DNA from: Patescibacteria group bacterium
Lineage (GTDB): Bacteria > Patescibacteriota > Patescibacteriia > UBA2591 > PGYQ01
Direction of reading: 5' to 3'
Assembly (NCBI GenBank): GCA_020061725.1
Contig: JAGUXS010000035.1
Coordinates: 1 to 13,412 of the forward strand
Length of the DNA stretch: 13,412 nucleotides
Shown: positions 1 to 6,905 of the stretch, piece after piece
Numbering within the stretch: the stretch's first letter is position 1
How the letters are laid out: every line of letters starts with the position of its first letter
The notes under the pieces: generated by a model
Seen by the model: only the letters and a program-made list of their open reading frames with translations
Told to the model about the DNA's origin: nothing
Database searches by the model: none
Position numbers and translations under genes: made by a program

Positions 1-26
1 AATGCAGAATTAAGAATGCAGAATTA
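1..26. repeat. Two-copy 14-bp-period direct repeat
   Basis: AATGCAGAATTA occurs at 1-12 and again at 15-26, separated by AG. The first copy touches the window edge, so the array may extend further left. It appears to be intergenic simple-sequence material with no visible coding role. Confidence 0.7.
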
Positions 27-136
27 TAAGGAAATGAAAAAAATTAAAAATCAAAATATAAAATGATAATGTAATGTAAAATTTAAAAACGAAATTCAGA
101 GATAAAAAATAATTTTGCGTTTATTTGTTTATTTGT

Positions 137-170
137 CATTTTAATTTTTGATATTTGTATTTTTACGTTT
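137..170 (+). repeat. T-rich interspersed leader block, copy 1
   Basis: This 34-nt block matches the reverse strand of 6008-6041 at 29 of 34 ungapped positions, counted by hand. Both copies lie upstream of a gene and in the same sense as that gene. Copy 1 ends 68 nt before the GTG at 239. Function is unknown, and low base complexity inflates the similarity. Confidence 0.45.
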
Positions 171-238
171 AATAAACCTAAAGCTAAATGTAATAAATTT
201 TAAAAAAAATTATTTTTATTTTTTTAATCTATCTAAAC

Positions 239-1621
239 GTGTTTAATCTATTTAAAAAATTACAAAAAGGCACTAGTCTTATTTTGGTCATTGTTTCCAT
301 AACTATTTTGACAATTTTTGGAATAATTATTTTACAATGGGGAACAATGCAAATAAAAACAACTAATCAAGCCATGGAAAAAGAATTATCTTTTCAAATT
401 TCCGAAGCAGGAATTGAATATTATCGTTGGCACTTAGCTCATGCCGGAGAAGATTATCAAGACGGCACAGGAAAATCTGGCCCATATGTTCATGATTATA
501 AAGATATAAATGGCAATATTTTAGGTCAATTTTCTTTAGAAATTGATCCTCCCCCTTCTGGCTCAACAGTGACTACAATTAAATCCACTGGTTATACAAA
601 TTCAAATCCAAATTTAAAAAGAAAAATTATTTCCCGAGTTGGCATTCCTTCTTACGCGGAATATAGTTTTTTGGTTAATAGCAATACATGGTTTGGAGAT
701 ACAGAGAATATAAAAGGAAAAATGCATTCAAACGGAGGCATTCGACTTGATGGAACTTGCGATTCTATTATTAGTTCAGCTAAAGAAACTTATATTTGCA
801 CACCGAATCATGGATGTAATAATGAAACAAAGCCTGGAATTTGGGGAGCGGGCGGACCTCAAACTTTTTGGAAATTTCCTTTGCCTGCTGTTGATTTTAA
901 TATTATTACGGTTGATTTATCAAAAATTAGAACAAGCGCTCAAGATCAAGGGGTTTATTTAGGTCCTTCTGGTTCTTATGGATATCATCTTTATTTTAAA
1001 TCCAACGGCACTTTTGATGTTTATAAAGTAACTGGGCGCGTTTCTCCTTATTGGTATGCCACTACTTATAGTGGTTGGACATATGGTTCGGTTGATATGA
1101 AAACAAAAATTTTTTTTCAAAATTATTCTATCCCGGCAAATGGCTTAATCTTTGTGGAAGACACAACATGGATTAATGGAATAATTGAAGGTAGAGTTAC
1201 AATCGGAGTGGGGACTTTTCCTGAGAATGTAGCGACTTATAAATCAGCTATTATTAATGGAAATTTAGTTTATAATCAAAAAGATGGATCAGATTCAATT
1301 GGAATTATCGCTCAAAAAGACATTGTTATTCCTAAATTTTCTCCGGATAATTTAGAGATTAATGGGGCGCTTTTGGCGCAATACGGGGCAACGCAAGCTT
1401 ATTATTATTGGCCAGGCGGATCAAGTGTTAAAAATCAAATAACTACTTTTGGCAGTGTTATTTCTAATAAAATATGGACATGGTCTTGGGTTAATGGAAA
1501 TGTTACTGTTTCTGGATATAAAAATACTTATACAACCTATGATTCAAATTTAATTTATGCCCCTCCCCCATATTTTCCAAAAAAAGACGAATTTGAAGTT
1601 TTATCGTGGGACGAAGAATAA
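239..1621 (+). CDS. PilX-like pseudopilin / minor pilin-like protein
   Basis: This is probably a minor pilin-like protein of a type IV pilus, inserted in the inner membrane before assembly. The 460 residues begin with a short basic leader (Lys6, Lys7, Lys10), then Gly11 and a hydrophobic helix at about 12-34. This is the arrangement of a class III signal peptide cleaved after Gly11. Position +5 of the mature protein is Leu16, not the usual Glu. Loss of Glu5 is known in PilX- and GspK-type tip subunits. After an amphipathic stretch containing EAGIEYYRWHLAH (56-68) comes a large, probably beta-rich domain with HSNGGIR at 163-169, cysteines at 174, 187 and 193, and many Trp, Tyr and Gly residues. 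The C-terminus is proline- and acid-rich (APPPYFPKKDE). The GTG start is chosen because the next Met lies beyond the membrane helix. pilM begins 44 bp downstream, supporting a pilus role. Length is well above a normal major pilin. The class is likely and the exact role is inferred. Confidence 0.75.
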   Translation: MFNLFKKLQKGTSLILVIVSITILTIFGIIILQWGTMQIKTTNQAMEKELSFQISEAGIEYYRWHLAHAGEDYQDGTGKSGPYVHDYKDINGNILGQFSLEIDPPPSGSTVTTIKSTGYTNSNPNLKRKIISRVGIPSYAEYSFLVNSNTWFGDTENIKGKMHSNGGIRLDGTCDSIISSAKETYICTPNHGCNNETKPGIWGAGGPQTFWKFPLPAVDFNIITVDLSKIRTSAQDQGVYLGPSGSYGYHLYFKSNGTFDVYKVTGRVSPYWYATTYSGWTYGSVDMKTKIFFQNYSIPANGLIFVEDTTWINGIIEGRVTIGVGTFPENVATYKSAIINGNLVYNQKDGSDSIGIIAQKDIVIPKFSPDNLEINGALLAQYGATQAYYYWPGGSSVKNQITTFGSVISNKIWTWSWVNGNVTVSGYKNTYTTYDSNLIYAPPPYFPKKDEFEVLSWDEE

Positions 1622-1665
1622 AATAAATTTAGAATATAATTTTATTTTAATGTTTTATTGTTTTT

Positions 1666-2808
1666 ATGTTTAATTTTTTTTCTTCACAACCTGCTTTTGG
1701 GTTAGATATTAGCGATTTGTCGTTAAAATTAATTCAATTACAAAAATTTAGAAATGAGATAAAATTATATGCTTTTAATGAAATGTCTGTTCCGGTGGGA
1801 TATATTGTTTCTGGTATGATTAAAAATTCAAAAGGGGTTGTTGAATTAATTCAAAAAATAATTAAAACTTCTTTAGGAAATAAAATATTAACATCTAATG
1901 TTGTAGTTTCTTTGCCCGAGACTAAAACTTTTATTAAATTAATTGAAATTTCTCAAGTAGATAATAAAAAATTTAAAGAGGTAATTAAAGAAGAGATCGG
2001 TCGGCACATTCCTTTGGCTGATGAAGAGATATATTTTGACTGGCAAATTATTCAAAAAATAATTAAAAACAATGAACAAAAAATTCAAATTTTAATTGGA
2101 GCGGCGCCTAAAAATATAGTTGATTCTTACACAGATATTTTAAAAAAAGCCGGACTTACTCCGCAAGTTTTTGAAATAGAAGCTTGCGCGATAGTTCGCA
2201 ATCTAATCCAAGAAAAAAATGACATGCCACAAATTATTTTAGATTTAGGAGCAAGTCGTAGTTCTTTAATAATTTATAATAATGGAACAATTCAATTTTC
2301 TATTTCAATACCTCTTTCGGGCGAAAAAATAACGCAAAAAATAGCGGAAAAATTAGAAATAACTTTAGCGCAAGCCGAAAAAGCGAAAAGAATATGCGGA
2401 TTTGATGAAAAAAAATGCGAAGGAATTATAAAAGAAATATTAGAGGGATATTTTCTTGAATTATTAGAAGAAATAAAAAAAATTTTAATGTTTTATAAAA
2501 CTTATTTTTCTTTTCAAGGAATTTTTAAGGAAATGATTTTATGTGGGGGGGGATCTAATTTAATAGGACTCGATGTTTATTTATCAAAACAATTGGGATT
2601 AGAAGTTAAAAAAGAAATACCTTGGATTTTTAAATCTCAATGTTTTAATCATAAAAAAGCGACATGGAAATTATTGGTTAGCGATTTTTTCTTTCAGCCT
2701 TTATTTTCTAAAAAAATAAAAAGTTGTCCATTTTCTGAAGATAAATTTGCCTCTTTTGCCACGGTTTTAGGCTTGGCTTTTAGAGGAATTATGGAGGCGG
2801 AAGAATAA
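1666..2808 (+). CDS. pilM: PilM, actin-like type IV pilus assembly ATPase
   Basis: PilM is the cytoplasmic actin-fold protein of the type IV pilus platform. It binds nucleotide and the short N-terminal tail of PilN. The 380 residues carry the actin-like signature in order: FGLDISDLSLKLIQL (11-25, phosphate 1), LDLGASRSSLII (192-203, phosphate 2) and LCGGGSNLIGL (292-302, adenosine motif). There is no signal peptide or membrane segment, as expected. The ending FATVLGLAFRG (364-374) is also typical of the family. Residues 319-360 look longer and more Cys/Phe-rich than I would expect, which may be a lineage insertion. The ATG at 1666 lies 44 bp after the prepilin-like gene, and pilN follows after 33 bp, so one transcript is likely. 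No Shine-Dalgarno is visible. The 24 nt ending at the ATG match those ending at the pilN ATG at 21 of 24 positions. Confidence 0.92.
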   Translation: MFNFFSSQPAFGLDISDLSLKLIQLQKFRNEIKLYAFNEMSVPVGYIVSGMIKNSKGVVELIQKIIKTSLGNKILTSNVVVSLPETKTFIKLIEISQVDNKKFKEVIKEEIGRHIPLADEEIYFDWQIIQKIIKNNEQKIQILIGAAPKNIVDSYTDILKKAGLTPQVFEIEACAIVRNLIQEKNDMPQIILDLGASRSSLIIYNNGTIQFSISIPLSGEKITQKIAEKLEITLAQAEKAKRICGFDEKKCEGIIKEILEGYFLELLEEIKKILMFYKTYFSFQGIFKEMILCGGGSNLIGLDVYLSKQLGLEVKKEIPWIFKSQCFNHKKATWKLLVSDFFFQPLFSKKIKSCPFSEDKFASFATVLGLAFRGIMEAEE

Positions 2809-2841
2809 AAAAACTATTTATTTTTATGTTTTAATATTTTT

Positions 2842-3414
2842 ATGAATTTTACTCTTAATTTAATTTCTCCTAAAACAAAAAGAGAATTAATAATAAAACA
2901 ATTTTATCAAATTATTAAAACTTTTTTGATAATCGTTTTTTTGTTCAGTGTTTTGATTGCTATGCTTTTATTGTGCGCGGAATTTATTTTACAAACTAAC
3001 TTAATTAAAACAATAAACGAGAGAATTTTTGTTTTAAAAAATAATCATCAAAATCCTAATCAAAAAATTAAAATAATAAATCAAGGTTTTGGCGAAATAA
3101 ATAATATTCAAAAAAAATTTATTTCTTGGTCAAAGATATTAATCTATTTTAATCAAGTAATTCCACAAGATATAAAGATTTATTCTTTTAAAAATATTAA
3201 TGATTCCATTGAAATACAAATTATTGCCATAGCTAAAACCAGAGAAGCGTTATTAAAATTTCAAGAAAATTTGAAAAATTATCCAGCTTTTTCTCAAGTT
3301 GAATTTCCTTTTTTAAATTTAATTTCTAAAAAAGATATCAATTTTCAGCTTAAAGTTAAATTAGATATGGAAAAAATAGAAGAACAATTAAAACAAAAAA
3401 ACACTAGAACATAA
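2842..3414 (+). CDS. pilN: PilN-like type IV pilus inner-membrane protein
   Basis: PilN is a bitopic inner-membrane protein. Its cytoplasmic tail docks to PilM and its outer domain pairs with PilO. The 190-residue product starts with LNLISPKTKRE (5-15), which corresponds to the INLLP-type PilM-binding tail. One hydrophobic helix follows at about 26-50. The remainder is a Lys/Asn/Ile-rich coiled region and a small alpha/beta domain (about 100-178), consistent with the ferredoxin-like fold of this family. Size is as expected for PilN. Position directly after pilM strongly supports the call, because primary sequence is poorly conserved in this family. The C-terminal tail is very lysine-rich. A 346-bp noncoding gap follows, which is unusual because pilN and pilO normally abut. 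Confidence 0.85.
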   Translation: MNFTLNLISPKTKRELIIKQFYQIIKTFLIIVFLFSVLIAMLLLCAEFILQTNLIKTINERIFVLKNNHQNPNQKIKIINQGFGEINNIQKKFISWSKILIYFNQVIPQDIKIYSFKNINDSIEIQIIAIAKTREALLKFQENLKNYPAFSQVEFPFLNLISKKDINFQLKVKLDMEKIEEQLKQKNTRT

Positions 3415-3760
3415 AAATTACAAAAAGTAAAAAAGTAAGAAAATAATAAAACAAAAACATTAAAACATTAAAATAAAAAAATAAAATAATCTAATTACCT
3501 CCCCAATTAACTTAATTGATCTAAATAATACTACAAATATCCCAACAAAAAAACGTAAAATGAAAAATAAAAAATAAGTAATTTAAAATGTAAAATATTT
3601 TAAAAATTTAAATGTCAAATCAATGTCAAAACTCAAATGTAGACTATTGTTTTTTCAAAAACATAATATTATAATTTATAATTATGAGATTTTTTTAGTT
3701 TAATTTGTTATTTGTCTTTGTTATTTGTCGTTTTAATTTTTTTATTTTGATTTTTTAAAT
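3415..3760. other. Noncoding repeat-like gap between pilN and pilO
   Basis: No gene or RNA gene is apparent in these 346 bp. The left part is A-rich and the right part T-rich. Visible structure includes a short palindrome, CAATTAACTTAATTG (3504-3518), and a 21-nt block at 3549-3569 whose reverse complement matches 6966-6986 at 19 of 21 positions. The right end contains two TTATTTGTC-like copies just before the pilO ATG. The stretch reads as accumulated intergenic repeat sequence or a decayed insertion. It may hold a second promoter for pilO, but none is clear. Confidence 0.5.
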
Positions 3761-4381
3761 ATGTCCACAATAAACAAAATAATAATAATTTCTATAATAT
3801 TTTTTATTTCAATTTCGTTGATTTTGTTTTATATTATTATTCCGACAGTTCGCGAAATTAAGAAATTAAATGAATATATTTATCAAGAACAAAAAGATTT
3901 AGAAGTAAAATTTCAAAAAATGGGAAAAATTAAAAAAATTCGTCAAAATTTTTTAAAAATTAAGCCTTATTTTCCACAATTAAATAATATTTATTTAACC
4001 GAGGATAAAAAAATAGAATTTTTTACTATTTTAGAAAAAACAGCTCAAAAACATAATCTTAAATTTGACCTTAATTTACTTCCTATAGAATCTTCTAAAA
4101 TTATCGCTTTACAGTTTGATTTAGAGGGTGAATATTTTGATTTTTTAAAATATTTAATTGATTTAGAAAAACTTGATTATTATATTAATATCAATAAAAT
4201 TTTAATAAAAGATGTTGCATTAAAAACACAAACAGAAGATCTAATCTCTTTTTCTTTTCTTGACGCTTATTTTCAAAAAGAAAAAAATAATAAAAAAAAT
4301 TTTGGAAAAATTAAAGCTATTTTATTTGGAGAAATCTATCAAAAAGAAAAAGATTTTTTATTAAAGGATAATTTATTTTAA
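3761..4381 (+). CDS. pilO: PilO-like type IV pilus inner-membrane protein
   Basis: PilO pairs with PilN in the inner-membrane alignment complex of type IV pili. The 206-residue protein has an N-terminal membrane helix at about 7-29. A charged coiled-coil-like segment follows at 30-66, then a small alpha/beta domain. The stretch GEYFDFLKYLIDLEKLDYY (123-141) matches the family pattern G-x-Y-x2-F-x2-Y-L-x2-L-E at the heart of the PilO fold, and it follows an aromatic-rich segment, KPYFPQ, at 68-73. The Lys/Asn-rich tail (172-206) is not typical and may be lineage-specific. Position after pilM and pilN is the strongest support. The gene is preceded by a 346-bp gap rather than overlapping pilN. 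Confidence 0.82.
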   Translation: MSTINKIIIISIIFFISISLILFYIIIPTVREIKKLNEYIYQEQKDLEVKFQKMGKIKKIRQNFLKIKPYFPQLNNIYLTEDKKIEFFTILEKTAQKHNLKFDLNLLPIESSKIIALQFDLEGEYFDFLKYLIDLEKLDYYININKILIKDVALKTQTEDLISFSFLDAYFQKEKNNKKNFGKIKAILFGEIYQKEKDFLLKDNLF

Positions 4382-4410
4382 TTTAAATTACAAAATGCAA
4401 TTTTTCTATT

Positions 4411-4503
4411 ATTGCGAATGTAACCCCTTGCTTATTCTCAAGTAAGTGAGACATAGAGGAGCAATCTCAAATTAGATTGTTTCATCGCTTCACTCTTCGC
4501 AAT
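4411..4503. repeat. Degenerate inverted-repeat element with ATTGCGAA termini
   Basis: The 93-bp block is much more GC-rich than its surroundings. It is bounded by ATTGCGAA (4411-4418) and its exact complement TTCGCAAT (4496-4503). It also contains an inner hairpin, CAATCT (4462-4467) with AGATTG (4474-4479) around a 6-nt loop. The wording ATTGCGA...GCAATCT...AGATTG...TCGCAAT resembles a widespread class of bacterial intergenic repeats, recalled from memory and not searched. It has no coding capacity and is more likely an old mobile-type repeat than a terminator, since no T-run follows the hairpin. Confidence 0.7.
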
Positions 4504-4543
4504 GACACATTTGAGTCTATTTCGTAATTTATAGTATAAACAA

Positions 4544-4825
4544 ATGCGTAAAATATTTTTGTCTAAAATATTTTCTTTTATTATCATTATAATAATAATA
4601 GCTTTTTTGAGCTGGTTATTTGTATTTTTGTATAAAAATTTTTATCAATCTTTTATTCAAGCGCATAAAGTTAGTATTTTACAAAAAGAAATAATTACAG
4701 AAACTATTAATATTTCTTTATTTAATAAAATAATTCAAGAATTGCAAACAAAAAAAAATATCAATTTCCCAGAAAATTTAAATAAAACAAAAAATCCTTT
4801 TTCTCTCTATTTAAATTCAAATTAA
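4544..4825 (+). CDS. Small single-pass membrane protein at the end of the pil cluster
   Basis: I do not recognise a named family. The 93-residue product has a strongly hydrophobic helix at about 8-30, a short charged region that could form a coiled coil (38-72), and an Asn/Lys-rich tail ending in KNPFSLYL (83-90). A short inner-membrane protein with an (R/K)(N/D)PF motif after pilO recalls the RDPF motif of PilP and GspC. That is only a motif-level hint, and the protein is far too short to be a full PilP. The codon use and AT bias match its neighbours. The stop codon overlaps that of the convergent mnmA gene by four bases (TTAA at 4822-4825). The gene is separated from pilO by the inverted-repeat element, so co-transcription is uncertain. 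Confidence 0.65.
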   Translation: MRKIFLSKIFSFIIIIIIIAFLSWLFVFLYKNFYQSFIQAHKVSILQKEIITETINISLFNKIIQELQTKKNINFPENLNKTKNPFSLYLNSN

Positions 4826-6006
4826 TTATTGTTTATTATTTTTCCTCCGCCTAAGCAAACATTTCTTTTGTAAAAAACAACAAATTGTCCTGGAGTGATC
4901 GCTCTTTGTGGTTTATCAAAAATTATTTTTGCTTTTTTAGAAGAAAGCAAAATAATAATAGCTGAATCTGAAGATTGACGATAACGAATTTTTGCTTTAA
5001 CGTGAAGTTTATAAATCTTACGAGACTTAGCCTCGTAAGATTGGTTGGAAATAAAATGAAAAGGAGAAAGTAAAATTTCTTTGCGATAAAGTTTTTTTTC
5101 ATCTTTAGTAACAATTAAAATATTATTCGGAATATCAATTTTTATGACAAAATACGGTCCGTTTGGAAGTTTAATTCCTTTTCTTTGTCCTATTGTATAA
5201 AAATGAAGACCTTGATGTTTTCCTAAAATTTTCCCCTCCGTGTCTTTTATTAATCCATGTTTTTCTCCTATTTCTTGTTTTAAAAAATCCTTCATTAATT
5301 TATTAGGCGCAAAACAAAAATCTTGACTTTGTTTTTTTTTAAGAAAAATTTTAAAATCTTTTTGTTCGGCCATTTTATACACTTCTGTTTTTGTATAATT
5401 CCCCAAAGGGAAAACGATGTATTTTAGCCATTTTTGAGGTAAAAAAGATAGTGAATAAGTCTGATCTTTTTTTTTATCTTTTGCTGTTAATAGTTCGTAT
5501 TTTATGTTTTGAATTTTATTTTTTGTTTTGAATTTATTTGGAATTTGTAATTTAGAATTTAGAATTTTCCGACGAAGTCTGGCATAGTGTCCGGTAGCGA
5601 CATATTTTATTTTATGTTTTTTAGCGAATTCAAAAAGTTTTTGAAATTTAAGATGGCGATTGCAAATGACACAAGGGTTGGGAGTTTTAAAATTTTTTAA
5701 TTCTGAAATAAAATAATTAATCACTTTTTCTTGAAAATTTTTACTGACATCAACAATATAATAAGGAACATTTAATTTTTTGCAAACATCCCGAGCAATT
5801 TTAAAAGATTCTGCGTTGCAACAAACATTTTCAATGTTTGGAAGTTCGACTTCTAAACATTGATTTAAGCATTGACTTTTCCAAGTGGCGTATTTTAAAG
5901 AAACCCCAATTGGTTGCCAGCCTTGTTCTTTAAGCAAAACTAAAGCCATTGAAGAATCAACCCCACCTGACATGCCAACAACGATCTTTTTTGAATGAAT
6001 AGACAT
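4822..6006 (-). CDS. mnmA: MnmA, tRNA-specific 2-thiouridylase
   Basis: MnmA activates U34 of Lys, Glu and Gln tRNAs with ATP and replaces O2 by sulfur in the cytoplasm. The PP-loop SGGVDSS is at residues 13-19. The two catalytic cysteines are Cys115 in NPCVICN and Cys231 in SQDFCF. ATGHYARL (137-144), YTIGQRKG (270-277) and TPGQFVVFY (371-379) followed by CLGGG (384-388) are further family hallmarks. The ATG at 6006 gives 394 residues. An upstream TTG at 6030 would add eight hydrophobic residues ahead of the normal N-terminus. The protein is about 26 residues longer than the 368-residue E. coli enzyme. The excess maps to a basic Asn/Lys/Ile-rich insert at 147-170 and a shorter one near 323-331. 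Both coincide with repeat-like DNA, and neither touches a catalytic residue. Cys46, Cys50, Cys62 and Cys63 are extra cysteines near the N-terminus. The gene is convergent with its downstream neighbour and divergent from the next gene. Confidence 0.95.
   Translation of the reverse strand: MSIHSKKIVVGMSGGVDSSMALVLLKEQGWQPIGVSLKYATWKSQCLNQCLEVELPNIENVCCNAESFKIARDVCKKLNVPYYIVDVSKNFQEKVINYFISELKNFKTPNPCVICNRHLKFQKLFEFAKKHKIKYVATGHYARLRRKILNSKLQIPNKFKTKNKIQNIKYELLTAKDKKKDQTYSLSFLPQKWLKYIVFPLGNYTKTEVYKMAEQKDFKIFLKKKQSQDFCFAPNKLMKDFLKQEIGEKHGLIKDTEGKILGKHQGLHFYTIGQRKGIKLPNGPYFVIKIDIPNNILIVTKDEKKLYRKEILLSPFHFISNQSYEAKSRKIYKLHVKAKIRYRQSSDSAIIILLSSKKAKIIFDKPQRAITPGQFVVFYKRNVCLGGGKIINNN
5014..5042. repeat. 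29-nt near-perfect palindrome inside mnmA
   Basis: AATCTTACGAG (5014-5024) and CTCGTAAGATT (5032-5042) are exact complements across a 7-nt centre. Two more base pairs can form inside after one mismatch. On the mnmA strand it encodes roughly residues 323-331, in a linker just before the conserved KAKIRYR strand. That linker looks about six residues longer than usual. There is no T-run on either side, so it is not an ordinary intrinsic terminator. Confidence 0.8.
5497..5568 (-). repeat. AT-rich repeat-like insertion in mnmA coding sequence
   Basis: This segment encodes MnmA residues 147-170, between ATGHYARL and ELLTAKDKKKDQTYSL. The equivalent region of E. coli MnmA has only about eight residues. 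On the coding strand it reads as reiterated AATTCTAAATT / AAATTCAAAA / AAATTCCAAA words, like the low-complexity intergenic sequence elsewhere in the window and unlike the flanking coding DNA. It stays in frame with no stops and gives a basic, probably surface-exposed loop. Confidence 0.6.
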
Positions 6007-6125
6007 AAAAAATAAAAATGTAAATATCAAAAATCAAAATGAAAAAAATATTAAAAACTGTTTTGTGTTTGTGGATAATAAAATTGTTTTTAAATTATTT
6101 TTATGATAACATAAAATTATGAATT
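6007..6125. promoter_or_regulatory. Divergent intergenic region carrying both promoters
   Basis: mnmA (leftward) and the calcium-loop protein gene (rightward) start from opposite ends of this 119-bp gap, so promoters for both must lie here unless one is read through. A possible -10 for the rightward gene is TATGAT at 6102-6107, with no convincing -35 at 17 bp. The part nearest mnmA (6008-6041) is copy 2 of the T-rich block found at 137-170, read on the minus strand. The alternating ATTATGAATTATGAATATG just before the start offers more than one ATG, but only those at 6126 and 6132 are in frame. Confidence 0.4.
6008..6041 (-). repeat. T-rich interspersed leader block, copy 2
   Basis: The reverse complement matches 137-170 at 29 of 34 ungapped positions. 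Here the block runs up to the mnmA ATG, so it would form the mRNA leader if transcription starts upstream of it. Confidence 0.45.
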
Positions 6126-6905
6126 ATGAATATGTTAACCAAATTATCAACTTCTAATAAACAGAAAAAAATAATCGCTGGAGGGGTTGTGATTTTTGGC
6201 GTTTTGATACTTTTCTTGGGATTCTATCAAATTAAAAATAAAATTTATAAACCGTTTGATTATTTATATAAAAACGATTTGAAAAAAAATATTTCACAAC
6301 AAAGCGCGAATTTAGACGAGTTAAAAAATAAAGACACAGACAAAGACGGAATCTCGGATTATGAAGAATTAAATGTTTATTTTACTTCTCCTTATTTAAA
6401 AGATTCCGATTCAGATGGCGTTTTAGATAAAGTGGAAATACAAGTTAACACAGACCCAAATTGTTCGTCAGATAAAGTTTGCGATAAAACAGGAATTCCT
6501 CAAGTCCCAAAAATAGAGAGAGAAATAAAAAAAAGCCCTAATGAATCTTCTGGTTTATCGATAGAAGAAATAAAACAAATTTTATTAAAAAATGGAATCC
6601 CTCAAGAGCAATTAAATCAAGTTGATGATAAAACAATTAGAGAGGTTTACGAAAAAACAGTAAAAGAAACCGGTATTAATCCAGCTAATCTCGCGCCCAA
6701 TTCTCTTTCTGAAATTCCGATAGATAATTCAAATGAAATTTCTAATTTAGGCAACAATCCAATAAATTTGCAAAATATGTCTGTTGAACAAATGAGGGAA
6801 TTTTTACTTCAATCTGGAATGAACGAGGCAGAATTAAAACAAATTGACGACGAAACTTTAAAACAATTATTTCAGAAAGCGATCAAGGAAACAATAAATC
6901 AATAG
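6126..6905 (+). CDS. Membrane-anchored protein with TSP3-like calcium loops and a duplicated helical segment
   Basis: The function is unknown. It is likely an anchored extracellular protein of 259 residues. A basic N-terminus (Lys13, Lys15, Lys16) precedes a membrane helix at about 17-35. Two thrombospondin type 3-like loops follow, DTDKDGISDYEE (70-81) and DSDSDGVLDKVE (93-104), spaced with the usual Asp ladder for Ca2+ binding. Two cysteines (113, 119) flank the end of this module and may form a disulfide. The C-terminal half holds two copies of a 40-residue helical motif at 144-183 and 218-257, aligning without gaps at about 14 identities. Each has the pattern S-x-E...LL...G...L-x-Q-x-DD-x-T...K-x2-KET, and a Pro/Asn-rich linker joins them. 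Start is ATG 6126, with ATG 6132 as an alternative, and neither has a Shine-Dalgarno. The giant secreted protein gene follows after 21 or 84 bp, depending on its start, so the two may be co-transcribed. Confidence 0.75.
   Translation: MNMLTKLSTSNKQKKIIAGGVVIFGVLILFLGFYQIKNKIYKPFDYLYKNDLKKNISQQSANLDELKNKDTDKDGISDYEELNVYFTSPYLKDSDSDGVLDKVEIQVNTDPNCSSDKVCDKTGIPQVPKIEREIKKSPNESSGLSIEEIKQILLKNGIPQEQLNQVDDKTIREVYEKTVKETGINPANLAPNSLSEIPIDNSNEISNLGNNPINLQNMSVEQMREFLLQSGMNEAELKQIDDETLKQLFQKAIKETINQ
6555..6896 (+). repeat. Internal duplication of a 40-residue helical motif
   Basis: The copies are 6555-6674 and 6777-6896. At protein level 14 of 40 positions are identical, and most others are conservative exchanges (Ile/Val, Lys/Arg, Tyr/Phe). 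At DNA level the copies have diverged, so the duplication is old and held by selection. Each unit looks like two short helices joined by a Gly turn, with a conserved DD-x-T cap before the second. Confidence 0.7.

Larger units (their letters stand above)
1..238. other. Noncoding AT-rich leader upstream of the pil cluster
   Basis: I see no convincing gene here. The stretch is low-complexity A-rich then T-rich sequence. It opens with a short tandem repeat (1-26) and contains a T-rich block (137-170) that recurs in front of mnmA on the other strand. A possible promoter for the downstream gene is TTGATA at 148-153 and TAATAA at 170-175, 16 bp apart. In DNA this AT-rich such matches arise easily by chance. 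No Shine-Dalgarno-like sequence precedes the GTG start at 239. Confidence 0.6.

Noticed and set aside
4411..4503. tRNA or structured small RNA
   Set aside because: There is no cloverleaf, no TTCGA-type T-loop and no CCA end. The symmetry is that of an inverted repeat.
5014..5042. Intrinsic terminator
   Set aside because: The hairpin is inside the mnmA frame and is not followed by a T-run on either strand.
6007..6030. TTG at 6030 as the mnmA start
   Set aside because: It adds a hydrophobic octapeptide absent from the family, and the ATG at 6006 gives the normal N-terminus.
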